Assembly: GCF_001039355.2 (NCBI RefSeq)
Contig: NW_019773725.1
Coordinates: 143,432 to 207,431 of the forward strand
Reading direction: 5' to 3'
Length of the DNA: 64,000 nt
DNA from: Lingula anatina
Lineage: Eukaryota > Brachiopoda > Lingulata > Lingulida > Lingulidae
A program made the position numbers and the translations under genes. The notes beneath the pieces were generated by a model that was not told the origin of the DNA, did not search any database, and worked only from the letters and a program-made list of their open reading frames with translations. Positions 36,056 to 49,844 of this stretch are shown here, piece by piece. The first letter of the stretch is position 1; every line of letters begins with the position of its first letter.

Positions 36056-39000
36056 CCGAGCATAAAACTCCAATCCCAGGGGAAGCCTAGTAAAAAGTGT
36101 GCCGCAGTAGCTTCGATGATCGCCTCGGCCAGGCACGGGAGAAAGGCAAGCTTGAGGACCGAGGCTGAAGACTTACGCAGGGCCCTGGAATCCAAGCCCA
36201 GTGCTGCTTTCAACAGGATCACCGCTAGTGCAATAGACCTGGAATACACATGGGTAAATGCAGAACAAAAACAAAGCGACCTAGGGAATTTCTTAGAGAG
36301 AGCCTTAACGAAAAAAAAAACGGAATCTGCAACAACATAAGCCCATGTTTCATTAGCTAGTTCTTACACGGTTATTTTTATTGATGGGACATTATGCTTA
36401 TGGATTCTTTAAGTGGCTGAAAGCAAACTATTCACCTGATTGCCACGGACCAGTGCCTGTCAATATCCCTAGCAAAGGAAATATATGGAATGTTCTTTAG
36501 TGCCACACCCACCAACAGCATACCTGAAATAAATAAGATGATGAGGAGACAGCGGTTTCACTTTCACTTATTACTGATCATTTCGAAGAGAAACAACATT
36601 GCTTTCACAGCAAGCTTGTAACTCGAAAAGTGGATTCTGACAACATTTGACATCAAAAACAAATCTTACCTAACAGAGAAGGAAGCCTGATCAATTCTGC
36701 CACGTTCCCACCAAGCTGAGCGCATATCAACAATATAAGCAGCCCAAACAGGTTCCCGCCAGGTAAGGCGTTATCCCCAGTGATAGCCCAAAGGACACCC
36801 CAAAGAAGCAGTACAGAAACAATAAGGGTCAAATACCGCCCGGTGTGCCCATGGGGTGGACACATGAGGGCATATTTCAACCTTTGACCTCTGGTGGGAT
36901 TTGGTGGCAGCGGGTGGGCCTCGGTCATACAAGGTTCGCAACACTGGTAACAGCAATCTCGCAGCCTTGCACATTTCCGTTTATGTTCTACCTCGTCGTA
37001 AGAGCAAGAGAATGTCGACTGGCTGTTACATAATTCTTTGTCTGTTGTGGCACTCTGTGATCCACCAGAGCCTTTCACGTCTTGATCAGCTATAAGGACT
37101 GGGGAGATTTGCACTCCGTCTTGGGTTTCAGAGGCTTTCACTTTGCCGTTGTTCTTGTCCTCTTTTTCTGCATCATTTTGAAGAGGAGCCTTTTCGTTGA
37201 CAGTTTCCACTTTGGCGCTATTCCTCTCCGCTGTCTGTGCGTCGTCGCCGTCCTTCTTTGTGCTTTGGGACGAGGGGTCACTTAGAGACGTTTCACCTTG
37301 GGATTTACTTTCAGGTTCTGGCTCAGGAACCGGCTTCTGATGTCCAGTCTCTGGATCTTCCTTATCACCAGGATCTGGGTAGTGCTCCTCATCCTGGTGG
37401 TGATGGTGGTGGTGGTGATGATGGTGGTGATGCACATGCTCCTCGTGGTGGGCGTGGTCACCAGTGTGGTGCACGTGGTGGGGGTGGAGATGGGGGTGAT
37501 GTATGTCGTATTCGTGGATTGCTTCTTCTAGCAGGTGCTCCACCTAAATTGTATATAAGAGAAGAGTCCATGCTGAAGCATTCAAAGATATGTCATTGAA
37601 AAAGAAATTGTCTTATTTTGTTTCACCAATTTGTCAACGTCTGGCTTTTTATCAATTTTCCGAAATGTTTAAGCTCACGGCGTAAAATAAAGATATGATT
37701 AAATTTATCTGTACTTAAGAGTTACCTTTTCTAGCTCCTCCTCTTCCTCTTCTTCGTCACTTTCTACCTCGGATTCTGGTGTTTCTTCTTCTTCCTCCTC
37801 CTCCTCTTCACCTTCTTTCTCTTCTATCTTGTCATCAGATTCAATTTCTATAGAATACATCATGCAGAAAACGTAAAGAAAGTTATAGATTTCATGAATC
37901 CATCAAGTGTCATAAAAAGTCAATTTCCACAAAATTACCGCAACAAACAATATTAACATTCTTAACCTAGTACAAATCAAGTAGAAAAACCTACTTTCTT
38001 TCTTGGTGTCCTCCTCCTCCTCTCCTTCCTTGGGGCTCTGATGTAACAGCCTAGGAGCAGTCAGAGCGATCAGAGCGGCACCTATCGGGGCAGTTACCAG
38101 TATGGCAAGAACAGCTAGGGTCAGAATCTAGAATAAAAACCAAAGCTTCATGATTAACTAATTTAAAGAAAAAAGAATTTCAAACAAAACAATCGAAAAT
38201 CATAGACTTTAAATGATACAAATTAACATTCATGACCAATTTTGAATTTTTAAAACTAAAAATTTTAATGGTGTCTTCTATGCTTACTTAAAATTACATT
38301 TGTATATTAATATCTGTGGATGCCATTTGTTTTAAATATTCCGGTAAATTTATAGCCTGGGATAAATAATTGTATAAAGATGGTAAACATAATCAAGCTG
38401 TACCGTGTTCCCCATTGCCTCTTCCTCTGCACTTGCGTTATTCCGTCTTGCAGTGTCTAAAGCCACAGATCCTATAGCAGCCTGGTAAATTCAACATAAA
38501 TATGATAGAAAGTATACAAACATTAGCAATCTGCGTTGGTGAACTGACTGAGGTGCCTCTTAACTTCAATATGTCGCCATTTGACGGCTGCGGTTCACTT
38601 CTGAAGGTGGACAACCTTCAGCACTACGCCGACACACAGGTTGGGAATTATAGTTAAAATTAAAGCAGTCATTAATTGAATGTACAAATTCTGAATATTG
38701 CTAGACAGATCTAAATCTATTAAGAGGGTAATGGTTGCTTTCAATATAATGTAGAACAAGCTCATGTACGAGTTGCCTCCTAATAGAATGCGTTCAAATT
38801 TCAAACAATATTAAATATTAAATTTTCTATTAAGTAAACTGGATGGAAATTTAATCAGTCGTGTTTTTACCTGGACCGTTGCTTTGGGCAGCCAGGCTAT
38901 TGGTACGAAAAGCCTCTCCTTGAAGTTAAAGTCCGTCCTGACTACGGCTAGTACGCAGCCTACAAACCGTACGGCAAGACCGATACCGAGGACGCCCATG

Positions 39001-39449
39001 CCGATGCCTGGAAGAAAAAAGGAAACGTTGGTGCGATCAGAGACAGTCAGACAGTTGTCGGGGGCGCGCATGGTTAGAACTTCATCTCAAATGCGTCCAT
39101 TAAGATTCCAGCAAGAAAAAGTAGAGGAAGAAGAAAACGCAAAGTAGTTCTAAGGCCATTTTGCGCGATATTGTGTTCATACTTTTAGACCTACAATGGA
39201 AGTGGGCGTGCCCCGGTGTAACAAACCTGTGGGTTTCCCATAATAGAGAGTCCGCTTCCCATTCATTTGTACAGTCTCGCCCTAGATTTTGACCCACTTA
39301 GATCAGGCTAACCCTAACCATTATCAGTAAGTGGAGGGCGGACTTTCTGTTACGCGGACCCTCAATTTCGTTGCACCGGTATGGAAGACAAACTATTTAA
39401 AATTAAAACCACTCACTTCCTGAAAATATTTTAACATTTTTGTTTACGA

Positions 39450-39502
<53 letters not shown>

Positions 39503-40946
39503 CTTAAATGGATGATGTTTTCTTTTTTTCTTTCCTTAAAAAAACCGGCTCTGTTTGCGAACTGGTATAAAATTAGTTCGAGTTGACGATTAAAGATTCA
39601 AATAACAACATGACACAATAATGGAACTCGTGTGATATTGTACCACACTGTTCACCAGCCACGATTGTACATATATCATGTTGGCCGTCCCGTGGAGATA
39701 AGGCAGGCCTGTGTAACGAGTACCGAGTCATACTTTTACATTTTATGTGGTGTTTGTCCTAGTAGGAGATGTAACTATGAAAAATGGTGCCGAAGACAAG
39801 CAATGACATTTCACGCTAGTCAGTGAACATAAGGCGCAAGAAGGTTAAATAAAATATTTAAACCCTTGCTCAAAATACACCATTGTCCACAGGCATACAC
39901 TGTATTATTATACATGGCTCAGGAGTCGAAGAGGTTTGCCCCAATTTTATCAATTACGTCAGTCATTAGCGTAGAAGCGGGTTAATACTTTTTTTTGAAC
40001 GGAGCATTTCTTACCGACTGTTCCGCCATTGAGTTTGGTAATGTCTATCTCAGCTCCAATCAAACCAAATAACAGAGGTTGAAAGATAAGCCACATTTTA
40101 CCAATACTCTTTGCCACAGGATTCTGATTAAAATAAATAAATGTAAGTGTATTTATACTTTACTTTATACATACTTTTTACATCAGACTGAGCAGGTTTA
40201 TATGCATTGTAAAAGGAAGCAGCTCAAATTAACGCTGATGTTTTAAAGCGATTAGCATTAAACATGATGCTTGTAAGTTGTAAGTATAATATTTCACTTG
40301 AAATCAGATATAATCTAACATATTAAACTCATTTAACTACGGAAAAAAAGCAGTAACGTACGCTTGATGTCCATCCCTGTCTCCGCCACCCCAGGGACGC
40401 CACGAATGCCATGGTGAGGCACCCCAGGGCCCCAGCCCCAGGGAATTTGGCCGCACCGCTACCAAACAGAGCAAACAGTCCACCACTTGTTACCAGAAAC
40501 GTCCTGAACGACACCTGCCTCCTCTGTAACAATTGAAATGATTTGATATGTAATATAATATCTAGCTACCCTGAGTTTCGTTGGGTATTTTCTGCTTATA
40601 TCTAGCTACCCTGAATTTCGTTGTTTTTTTCTATCAGAATGAAATTAAACTAACTGGAAACGGAGTCTCAGGCATGCTGTTAGTTGGGAGGTCAGTTAGC
40701 AGTCTTCTCTGAAAATCAGGGTGCATCTAACGAATTTTGAGCGAATACTGCACAAGGTCTCCGAAAACTTGGCATGTTTGCGATTTAAAAGCACACATTG
40801 GCCGACGAATGTTCCTATTTGTATGAGAAGATAGGCTAACACTGGTTCACATAAATAAATTAATAAAATAAGTCATACACACACGGAGTTGTGACGTTTA
40901 ATCCTCATACTTCCTGGAAGCGAAACGAACTGGGAGAAAAGGAAAT

Positions 40947-40981
<35 letters not shown>

Positions 40982-42038
40982 GGGTGGATGGAGGGGGAGG
41001 GAAAGAGAAAGACAGTTCTCATGTTTTGTTTTAATCTCAAAATTCTACAAGCATCAATAGGGGGGTGATATTTAAAAATCTCAACGAGCACTTCCTTTCG
41101 ATGTCTGGCTCGTACCTGTTAACGTCTGCACATATCCAAATATCAATTTCTTTTAAGTCAGTGAGTATTTTAATAAATTAAAGTTAAACTGAAATTTAGG
41201 GGGAAATAAAAAAATGAATTAAACCTTTTCATTTTTTTTCTTTCTTTTGATATACCCATTAAATGAAACAAAATACTCGCAATTCTTACACCCAGCCTAT
41301 ACCAACGAAGGCACGTCGCAAAAGCACAGCTGACAGTGATACTACATACACAATACGCTTTAATGGAAAAAGTCGATAAATGCAATTTTGCGGTCATTCA
41401 TTGTGCTCAACAGAATGCCAGCGAATGCGTCCTATTTTTAGCTGTCATCGTGACAACAAGACCCGGTGGCCTAATGGATAAGGCGTCTGACTTCGAATCA
41501 GAAGATTGCGAGTTCGAGTCTCGTCCGGGTCGTGCTCTCCTTTTTAATTTACTAATAAAAAACAAATAGATGTAAAAGCTGGCAATTACTGTAATGAACA
41601 CACGGTATGTCTACATCCCCTAGGATATCCATAGGAACACTGAGACATCCAAAACAAAACTTACCTTGATAATTCGCTCTCAGTTGAAATATCGTTCACA
41701 CCGAGTCGTTCTGATTTTTTTTAAATAATATTTTTCATAACATCACCTTGCATATATTTCTAAGTCTGTTCGATGTGTGGGAGAATATAGAAGGGTGGTA
41801 AGAAGAAAAATGACACATAATACCACATAGGCTACTAGTTGACATACTAGTTGACAGTATAGTCTCCTTTACAAACCATAAAAACGTCTCCCCTTAAAAG
41901 TCGGGATAAGTTGCCGATACAAATAATATGGCCAAGAATCAGGACAGTGTTGTGCTGGGCCTAATTTCCAACCAATATACCCAATTTTTTATTCGTTCCG
42001 TATACATATGTAAGTTGAAAATATATTGTGTGTGTGCA

Positions 42039-42072
<34 letters not shown>

Positions 42073-45000
42073 TGTGTGTGTGGGGGTGATACTTACGATG
42101 CATGGACGCCTGTGGTGACGCCTGTCTGTGGTGTGTGTGTGAGGGGGGGGGGGGCAACATCTACAGGCCTTACAATGAACAGTAATGGTTCAGTAATTAA
42201 TTATGATTTTCTCCATCCTTACCCTTAATCCTAAGACCTCAGAAAAAAAGGACGGTTTACCCTTTAAGAGATAAATATTCTGTTATCAGCAGTAAAAGTT
42301 TTATTCAAAGCAGTAGGCCTAGGCCTATTCAAAGCGAGGTGTGAATGACGCCATGTAACAAACTATTACATGAGTAAAGCTTTGACGTCATAATGAGCAG
42401 AACAATGGCCTTTGGGGCTATTACCACCCACCGCCTTACAAACCAAAAATCACCCTGCAAACTTGATTACAACTAGGACCCACTAAACTAAGTCATAAAC
42501 ACTTGTTTAGTGGGTCCTAGCATACAATCAGCACTGCTTCCATTATTTCGACAAAATAATATGAACGTTGCTTGAAATGTATGGTATTTGATACCCCCTG
42601 ATAACAGGAGGTTCTAAAACAGTACACAGAATTTAGCATGCTACTAGCGCACCCTATGGTCCGAGAGGAAGAATCAAAGTACTCACGTGTTTGATATGGG
42701 GCAGATACCAACACATGAGTCCGCCGATCACGCCATATATCACTCCCGTCAGCGCCTCAAGCGGACCACGGATGATAGAGAACGCTAAATCACCTAGAGA
42801 GAAATATCTTCTTTTAAACAAATTATTCGATTCTTATACTTGAATAAAAAGCAGCCTGCAAAGACATTTCTTATTCTACAATGTGTGTATGACATATCTT
42901 TATATTTAGGAACAAACCCTTTAATGCTGCCGTTTTAAATTCCTTATGTGATAATGTTGTAATAATTCTAAGCTGTATTAGTTTCAAGCTCTAAAAAAAA
43001 TAATAAATAAATAAATAAACAAAATAAAATAAAAACGACTGACTTTTACATTCATTTGTGTTATTTGTGTTTAGGGAGATATTTCATTCCAGTGATTACC
43101 TTTTGAAAAGGCAATTCCCAAAACCACCCCAAAAGCGCTTATGGCCACCACGTTTTCCACGCTCCCCGAAGCCACGGCAGCAGTTGGGATGCCTTTATCT
43201 ACGCCAAGGCCTTGCTCCTGCAGGTGCAACATGGAGGGAACGACGACTGCCGGGGACACAGCCGACATAACAAAGCTGGATAAAAGATTAGGAGTTTAAA
43301 ATGTAAAGATATTTATATCTGTTACAACAAATAAAACTAAATATATAAAAATAAATTACGAACTGCAGAAATGAAATTTTACAACGTTTGTCCTCGCGAT
43401 CTCGTAGCAGTTTAATTAGCGACACTGAAACATTGAAAATGAAGTAAATCGTTATTGTTATTTTGATGACATTTTAATTAACTTTTCATAGCAAAAAGAC
43501 AGCCTTTCTTAACATTATATTTTTTTCTGAAATACCCACTTTTATTGTGTGATCAGTGGCAAAAAGACAAAGACAAATGTTATGACAAATATTAAAGCAA
43601 CAAAATAAATATCTCACATTCTCCATGTAAATTTTCGATACCAACCTCAGACGTATAAAACAAATTTTAAGACTTATAACCACTGAATAACGTAGAGCTT
43701 CTATGAATAAAATATAAATCGATGTCAGGCAAAGTTTTGTTGTGCTGAGAGATGGTCTTTAATTTCCGCTGAGATCTTAAAAGTTAAATAATAATCTATT
43801 TAACGGGTTCGAAAGCAAACTTTTAAATTTATTATATGAAAGAATCATTTTAAAGATTCTTAAAAGATGAAACTGCCGCCGCGCATTACCGGAAAAGAAT
43901 CGAAAGCATGTTTATAATCTGCTTTATGGAGTATTTCGTAACCAATGCCTTCAAGGAGGGGGCATTGCGTGTGAAAAAACTTAAAGTGGTAGTGAGGAGA
44001 ATAAATCAGTACATTGTTAAAAAACAATCCTTTTACTATAATTGATCGATAACTGTAAGCATTTGTACAGCCATTACAGTATACCCTGAATGCTGAAGAC
44101 ATGAGGGGAATAGTAATCAGTGGGCTAAAGATGATGACAAGATAAGAAGTTTTTGGGAGGCTTAAAAAAGGTGAACGACCTTAAAATAAATACAAAAATA
44201 TCTTTCTCTTTGTGGTACCTGCACTCTTCTCTCTCTCTCTTTCTCTCTCTGACACACACACACACACGCACACACACACAACAACAACAACAACAACAAT
44301 ATACACCTTTCTTACCCCAGCATAAAGCTCCAGTCCCAGGGAAACCCCAGCAGAAAGTGGCCGGACACGGCCCCGGACACCGCCTCGAAGGCGCATGGAA
44401 TGAAGGCCAACCGCGCAACGACGTGAGAGAGGCGGCGCAAGGCTTTGGGGTCCAGACCCAAGGCCGCCTTGATGAGGATGACCACAAGGGCTATGGATCT
44501 GAAGAAAAATTTATAAAATTCCTCATACTGAATTTTACAACAGTACTAGTTTAAAAGAGTACAGAGTCACACAACTTGTCCCTGCTCTTTTTTTTTATTT
44601 TCCAGTCTTTGAGCAAGGTAAGCAGAGCAAATTAAGCAAGTATAATCTGAAGGGGCCAAGCAGGTCTTTAAAATGTTTATTCGGAAAACAGAAAACATTT
44701 GAAACCGTTGGTCCCTCAAAACATTGTGTGTAACAGTCGTGCTTCATCGCCTTGGGTTTGTCGCTCTCTTCAGCCTTGAAATGTCTTGTTTTGAACCTGT
44801 CAGGAAAACAAAACCTCGAAGTGGGAAAATAATGAGCTGCAAGGCACAATTCACGCCTGTTATTGGGACCACACCGTACCGCACCCCGCATATCAATGAG
44901 CTGCCGCCAACTTTGTCTTTGTCGCCTCTCATTATAATTGCAACCAGTGCTCTGACACAATTCTGAAACTGCTTTTACTGATTTAAAATATCTTTCCCTC

Positions 45001-46136
45001 TCTCAAATCCAGGGTGCATCAACCTACACATACAATACCTTATTGAAGACGACCATTCTTTCTTAATGTCCTTGGCAACGTCTATGTACGGGACATTCCT
45101 GAGGAGACAACCGACTATCAGCATGCCTAAAATATACAATATATGGAGATAGGGAACGATAGCTCGCCTTTTTTCTTGTCAACATTTGCTTTATATTAAA
45201 TTCTTCACGATTTCCCTAAAATAAATTGTCTTTAGACGCGCTGTGCTGTATCTTGCTTGATTTACAATGGTAAGCGAATGCTGATTCTTAGATTAGTGTC
45301 TTATTTTGATTGAAAATTGTGGAATTTTAACTGCATTTTAAAAGGACGGTCTTCGTTTGAAACAAGGCCAATGCAAGTAAATGTGGTTCACGAAAATTAA
45401 AAAAATTCAAATATTTATTTTATCCAATTCGCCTAAAATACTTTTTTTTCGAAAATGAGCTTGCAAAGCAAAATTACTACTAAAATTAACTTAGATCGAT
45501 TTTTTCTGAATAGGCCAACCTAGTAAAGGTGGAAGTCGTATCTTGCTAACTAAAAACCCTCCAAGTTTACAGGCTAAGAACAGCACAATAAGGCCGAAGA
45601 AATTTCCACCAGGGAGCGCTTCATCTCTGGTGATCGCCCACAAGACAGCCCACAGCAGAATCAGCGTTAGTTTTGAGGTGACGACCCGCCCGAGTTTCCC
45701 GTGAGGCGGGCACATCAGAGCGTGGCGCATGCGCTGTGCTCGTGTTGTCACCGGCGGGTGGTACTTCGTCATACATGGTTTACAAAAATTATAGCAACTC
45801 GTGCGACACGCATCACATCGCCGCGTGCGTTTTTTGTAGCTGGACTTTTCTTTGCCCTCTTCAAAATGCTCTGTTATGTCTTTAAATTCAATGGAACCAT
45901 TTTTCTTCACGTCCACAGTCTCTTTGAAGTTTCCTTTTTCATTTTCTTTAATTTCTATCCCATTTTTCAAGTGCCCGTCGTCTCCTTTACTGTTTTCATG
46001 GCTGTCATCTAAAAGGGGATTGATCGCAGGCGACCCTGGATCTTCTTGACGATGAGCATCAGTACCTGAAGGATAAACAGTTTGCCTTGTCAAATTGAAG
46101 CACGTTTTATTTTGGATCTATCAGATGGCACAAGAG

Positions 46137-46179
<43 letters not shown>

Positions 46180-47697
46180 CAAACAAACAGACACAAACGG
46201 TTTAGCGTCTCAATATAATTAAAAGTTTTCTAGAAAAAAATCGAGTTATCATGTCTTTTACTTGCCTCAGTCGAATAAAAGGCACGTATATTTCTTATAT
46301 CTCGTTAATTTGGTAACGGATAAGTCAGTACCAGATCATTCACATTAGCAAATCACTTTGCAACGATATAGTAAGGTTCCTATCGCCTATCTTATACATA
46401 TTAATTAATTCTCTTATTGATAATAGATGACATATCTCAATGTTACTGACGAGAAAAAGGCAGTTTTTCCGACGCCGGGAATCGAACCCGGGCCACCTGG
46501 GTGAGAGCCAGATATCCTAGCCACTAGACCACGTCGGATGCTACAAGAAAAGTATATCACAAAATGAGAGTGGTTCAGCTGTACCTGTACTAATACTATT
46601 GCGCATGATATTATTCCATTTTTCAAGCAGTAAGTATCTTCACACTGATACAAGAAGATAACATCAAGAAGCCGATAAATCTTGCTGCCCACACGCGCCG
46701 GGACGCATAGACTCGCGTCCAAACGTTCCAAGTCTATTTGTGTCGTGTTGTGAATGACAGGTAATCTATCATGGCCTAAAATGTTTTATGTAATTGTTAG
46801 GGTCTATTTTTGCAGTAATCGTCCTTTTATTATAACAGAAGTAAAATATTTGAATATGTCACACTTATTTCAGTCGTATTTGGAAATAATAGTTATTTTC
46901 TTCATGATGACTATACCTTTGGTCTTAGGAATGCCGTTGTGTTAGCGAAAGGATTTCGAAAATGGTTGAGGCAAACCTCAGAAGACAATAACCACAATAT
47001 GATAGGTCTACAATGCTTGATATGTTTGCAGTAACATGAAGGAACATGTCTTTTTTACGATCAACTTTCCTGAGATAGTTTTCAATAATCAAGTGGACCC
47101 TACACAGACCAAAAAAGGGTCTAATGCAATAAAAGTTATAAAAATGTTTTTTTTTTTCAATCAGTAATAAAAGCAGACAAGCCCTTGTAACTTTCGATGT
47201 AAAATATAAATGGGTACTTTGTTGTATATACCGGTAGGCCTTTGTCTTGCTCGCACCGAGAAGTTGTAACTTAAATTATCCTGCTACCGGGCGACAATAA
47301 CATGTGACGTCACTAACTGGCGTGAGGGAATCCCGTGCAAGGGGAATCCCTTCGCAATTTAATGAATTTCTTGCATCAATGCATGAAATTTGCCTGGAAT
47401 TATGATAATCATATGCAATGATGCTGTACACGTGTCAGGATGAAAAAAAGAAGAACCCGAGCATTATAAATCCTTGTCGTGGACCCACATAGTTCCCGAT
47501 ATCGACGGCACTGCACAATACGAGTTATTTTTAGTTACACGATTGACCTAGATAATTACAAATGGCTGTGCAGCGTGGAAGAAAACACCAATATAATTAT
47601 CACAATACCTGGATCCCTAGACTAAAATGTGATTACCTGGAGGAGCTCTAAGTTCTATGGCTTCGGTAGCCGGAGTTGAATCCTTGGTAGAAGTCAT
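36056..47697 (-). CDS. Antiporter exons 1-15, second allelic copy (partial gene, cut at N)
   Basis: Exons: 47697-47637, 46065-45520, 45126-45039, 44498-44316, 43275-43100, 42793-42687, 40523-40362, 40123-40015, 39007-38871, 38481-38404, 38127-37995, 37847-37726, 37543-36670, 36523-36436, 36238-36056. Phases match throughout. Only two exons change length: exon 12 is 6 nt shorter and exon 13 is 18 nt longer, both in frame and both in low-complexity linkers. Most other coding changes are silent or conservative. Glu-Asn at the ion site is retained. The acceptor before exon 13 (ACAATTTAG) is better than in the first copy (ACAATTAAG). Exons 16-21 are missing because the contig ends at 35336. Read as the second haplotype of 14202-34050; a real tandem paralogue is the alternative. 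Confidence 0.87.
41460..41532 (+). tRNA. tRNA-Arg (anticodon TCG), allelic copy
   Basis: Differs from 27327-27399 by one base, in the variable-loop region (GAAGATTG for GAAAATTG). Arms, boxes and a TTTTT terminator are intact. Confidence 0.95.
42027..42080. repeat. (TG)n microsatellite
   Basis: Much longer than the allele near 27900-27926; both are followed by G-rich runs. Confidence 0.9.
46467..46538 (-). tRNA. tRNA-Glu (anticodon CTC), allelic copy of 32647-32718
   Basis: Identical in the mature region to 32647-32718, with a TTTTT terminator downstream. The foldback element that neighbours the other allele is absent here. Confidence 0.96.
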
Positions 47698-49081
47698 CTG
47701 TGGTCTACGATGATTATAAACGAAGGGAAATGCTGCACGGCAAGGTTAAGTCATACTGTAACGGGCAAGCATGATTCGTGTAACCACTGAAGAATTTCCC
47801 CGAATCAAGGCACTCAGGTCCATATCCTATACACGTACATCTCTAACAAGCCAACAAAATGTTAAACTGCGCCATCGCTTCGTCAGACTGAGAACTGAGC
47901 CTGGGAGTTACATGAATTAACCCGTTAATATTATAGAGACTTCACATGCTGCTTTGCAAGATCGAAGCGGATTCCCGTCCTATATCTCAGCTACCTCAAG
48001 GTCATGTAATGACGTTACGCGTGCGCGTTGCTAGGTAACAGCTTATTGCCTAATTACTGTATACTCGCTCCTGTTTATCTGTGTCACGAGCTACTAATTT
48101 CGAAAAAAATAGAAGTCCTTCTTGAACAGAAACCACCTTCAATCCGAACTGTGATAAACTTTGTGCATCCTTAGAAAAAGTCGGCGTTCGCAATCAAAAG
48201 ACTCCAACTTTGATTTATCACGAATTCTTGCATGACTCGTAAATTTTATCTTTCTAAGTTTAGTTTTGTAACCATTATATAAGTCAAGGATATTTTGTTG
48301 GACGCCCTATTCATGATCATTAACATAGCCACATCACGATAGAATGGAATATTATTCTTTTTTTCTCCGTGATTTAGTTTTTCTATTTTAAAAAAGCAAA
48401 AACAGAATTGATTGTTGCCGAAAATTTCTTTTGGTAAAGTTGCATCATCTTTTATAATTAATTATTTATTTACCCAACTGAAAATTAGGGAAGTGGGTGG
48501 CGTTTAAAAGAAACTATCGGAAATTTTGTTCCAGTTCTTTTATATCCTAGGTGTTAATATCTTTTGTTTTGATAATCTGAGGTGAAACGTGCTTCATTGG
48601 AGGAAATAAAAAGCATGTCCCAGATCGCTAGGTACCCCGGTGAAAGTTGGAGAAAAGGGTCCTCTTTGTTACCTCGACCAACCGCGTTGTTTGTCAAAAA
48701 ATCTTATTACGCACATCGTACCATTCTCCAAAACGTGCCCAGTTTTTACAATTGCCGCTGCGTATTGTTTCCTTTTTATTTTGAATGGGAGGTCTGTCCT
48801 AACTGAAACATAATACGTTAACTTTTCATGAAGCAGAAGCAGTGGTAAACAATTTTAAAATTTACGATGGGATTTTTTTGCATATTCAGATTTTGGTGCA
48901 AACAGTCCATGTGTAGGGTATGTTAACAAATGAAACGCTCCCCTCCAGTCCCATCTCTCTCTCTCTTTCTCTCAGAGGAGATTTCGCACAAAATATTAAA
49001 GGGTACTGTTCTGGTTATTATTATTTTTAACTAGCTACTTTTCATATGAATTCAGTCAATAAGATAAAAAAAAAAGACCCA

Positions 49082-49153
49082 TTCCGACGCCGGGAATCGA
49101 ACCCGGGCCACCTGGGTGAGAGCCAGATATCCTAGCCACTAGACCACGTCGGA
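49082..49153 (-). tRNA. tRNA-Glu (anticodon CTC)
   Basis: Same 72-nt gene sequence as 32647-32718 with intact A and B boxes. The downstream flank on the minus strand has a run of ten T. Its right flank resembles that of the gene at 49773, so the two probably arose by local duplication. Confidence 0.97.
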
Positions 49154-49772
49154 TCAGTTGGTTTCGAGGGGCAACTACGTTATACTCAAATCTTTCTTAT
49201 TCCTTTCGCCTGAATCCATTAATACATTCTCCACTTGTTCCGGTGGGTGCTAATGAGAAAAGATGTAATACAGTGAATTATACCAGATGTTTTTAATGCT
49301 GTTATTATAGCCCGTGATTACAGCTAACTTAAACAGCAGATTAGAACAGGTCTCGTTCTTGATTTTTAAAAAATGTTTCACAATTCGAAGAAGGATTTGA
49401 ATGCATTACTCCATGCATAATACAAGAACCGTAAAAGCGAGCTTATATGAATCTTTCCGTAATTTCTCGTCGCCTTTGCAAAGGAGCTTTGCATTTGGAA
49501 CAGATCCCAATCAGGATTCCACCACACTGGATCCTACGTGCGGCAAAAGGGCATTCGGAATATTCTCATACAAGAAAACGCTGCAATTATTTTCCAAACG
49601 GAATATCAACAGGACTATTATGAGTTTATTTTCAAGATGTAGAAAAATCTGGTTATGGATGAATTTAACGCCAACCTAACTTGGACATACAATTATTAAA
49701 AGGATTATAGGAGGGAGGTTTGCGTCCACGGCCAAAGGATTAAAAATTAACTAAAAACAAAGGAAAAAGGTC

Positions 49773-49844
49773 TTCCGACGCCGGGAATCGAACCCGGGCC
49801 ACCTGGGTGAGAGCCAGATATCCTAGCCACTAGACCACGTCGGA
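49773..49844 (-). tRNA. tRNA-Glu (anticodon CTC)
   Basis: Intact gene, 691 bp from the previous one, with TTTTT downstream. The flank (TTCACCTGAATTGCTAAT) is a diverged copy of the flank at 49205 (TTCGCCTGAATCCATTAAT). Confidence 0.97.

Larger units (their letters stand above)
35337..48975. repeat. Overlap C, copy 2 (unmerged haplotype of 21405-35314)
   Basis: Colinear second copy holding antiporter exons 1-15, one tRNA-Arg and one tRNA-Glu. It starts at the N and runs on into unique sequence at about 48976. Confidence 0.93.

Noticed and set aside
22516-47697. Two or more paralogous SLC9B genes in tandem
   Set aside because: The 21405-35314 and 35337-48975 blocks match in introns, tRNAs and intergenic DNA as well as exons and are separated by an N; alleles explain this better. 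Within each copy the two units are joined by in-phase splicing.
34922-48806. A 74-80 codon frame at 34922-35164 and again at 48582-48806 as a conserved small gene
   Set aside because: The two copies are the two haplotypes; over about 60 codons there are many amino-acid replacements and the C-terminal frames differ, unlike the silent-rich pattern of the real antiporter exons.
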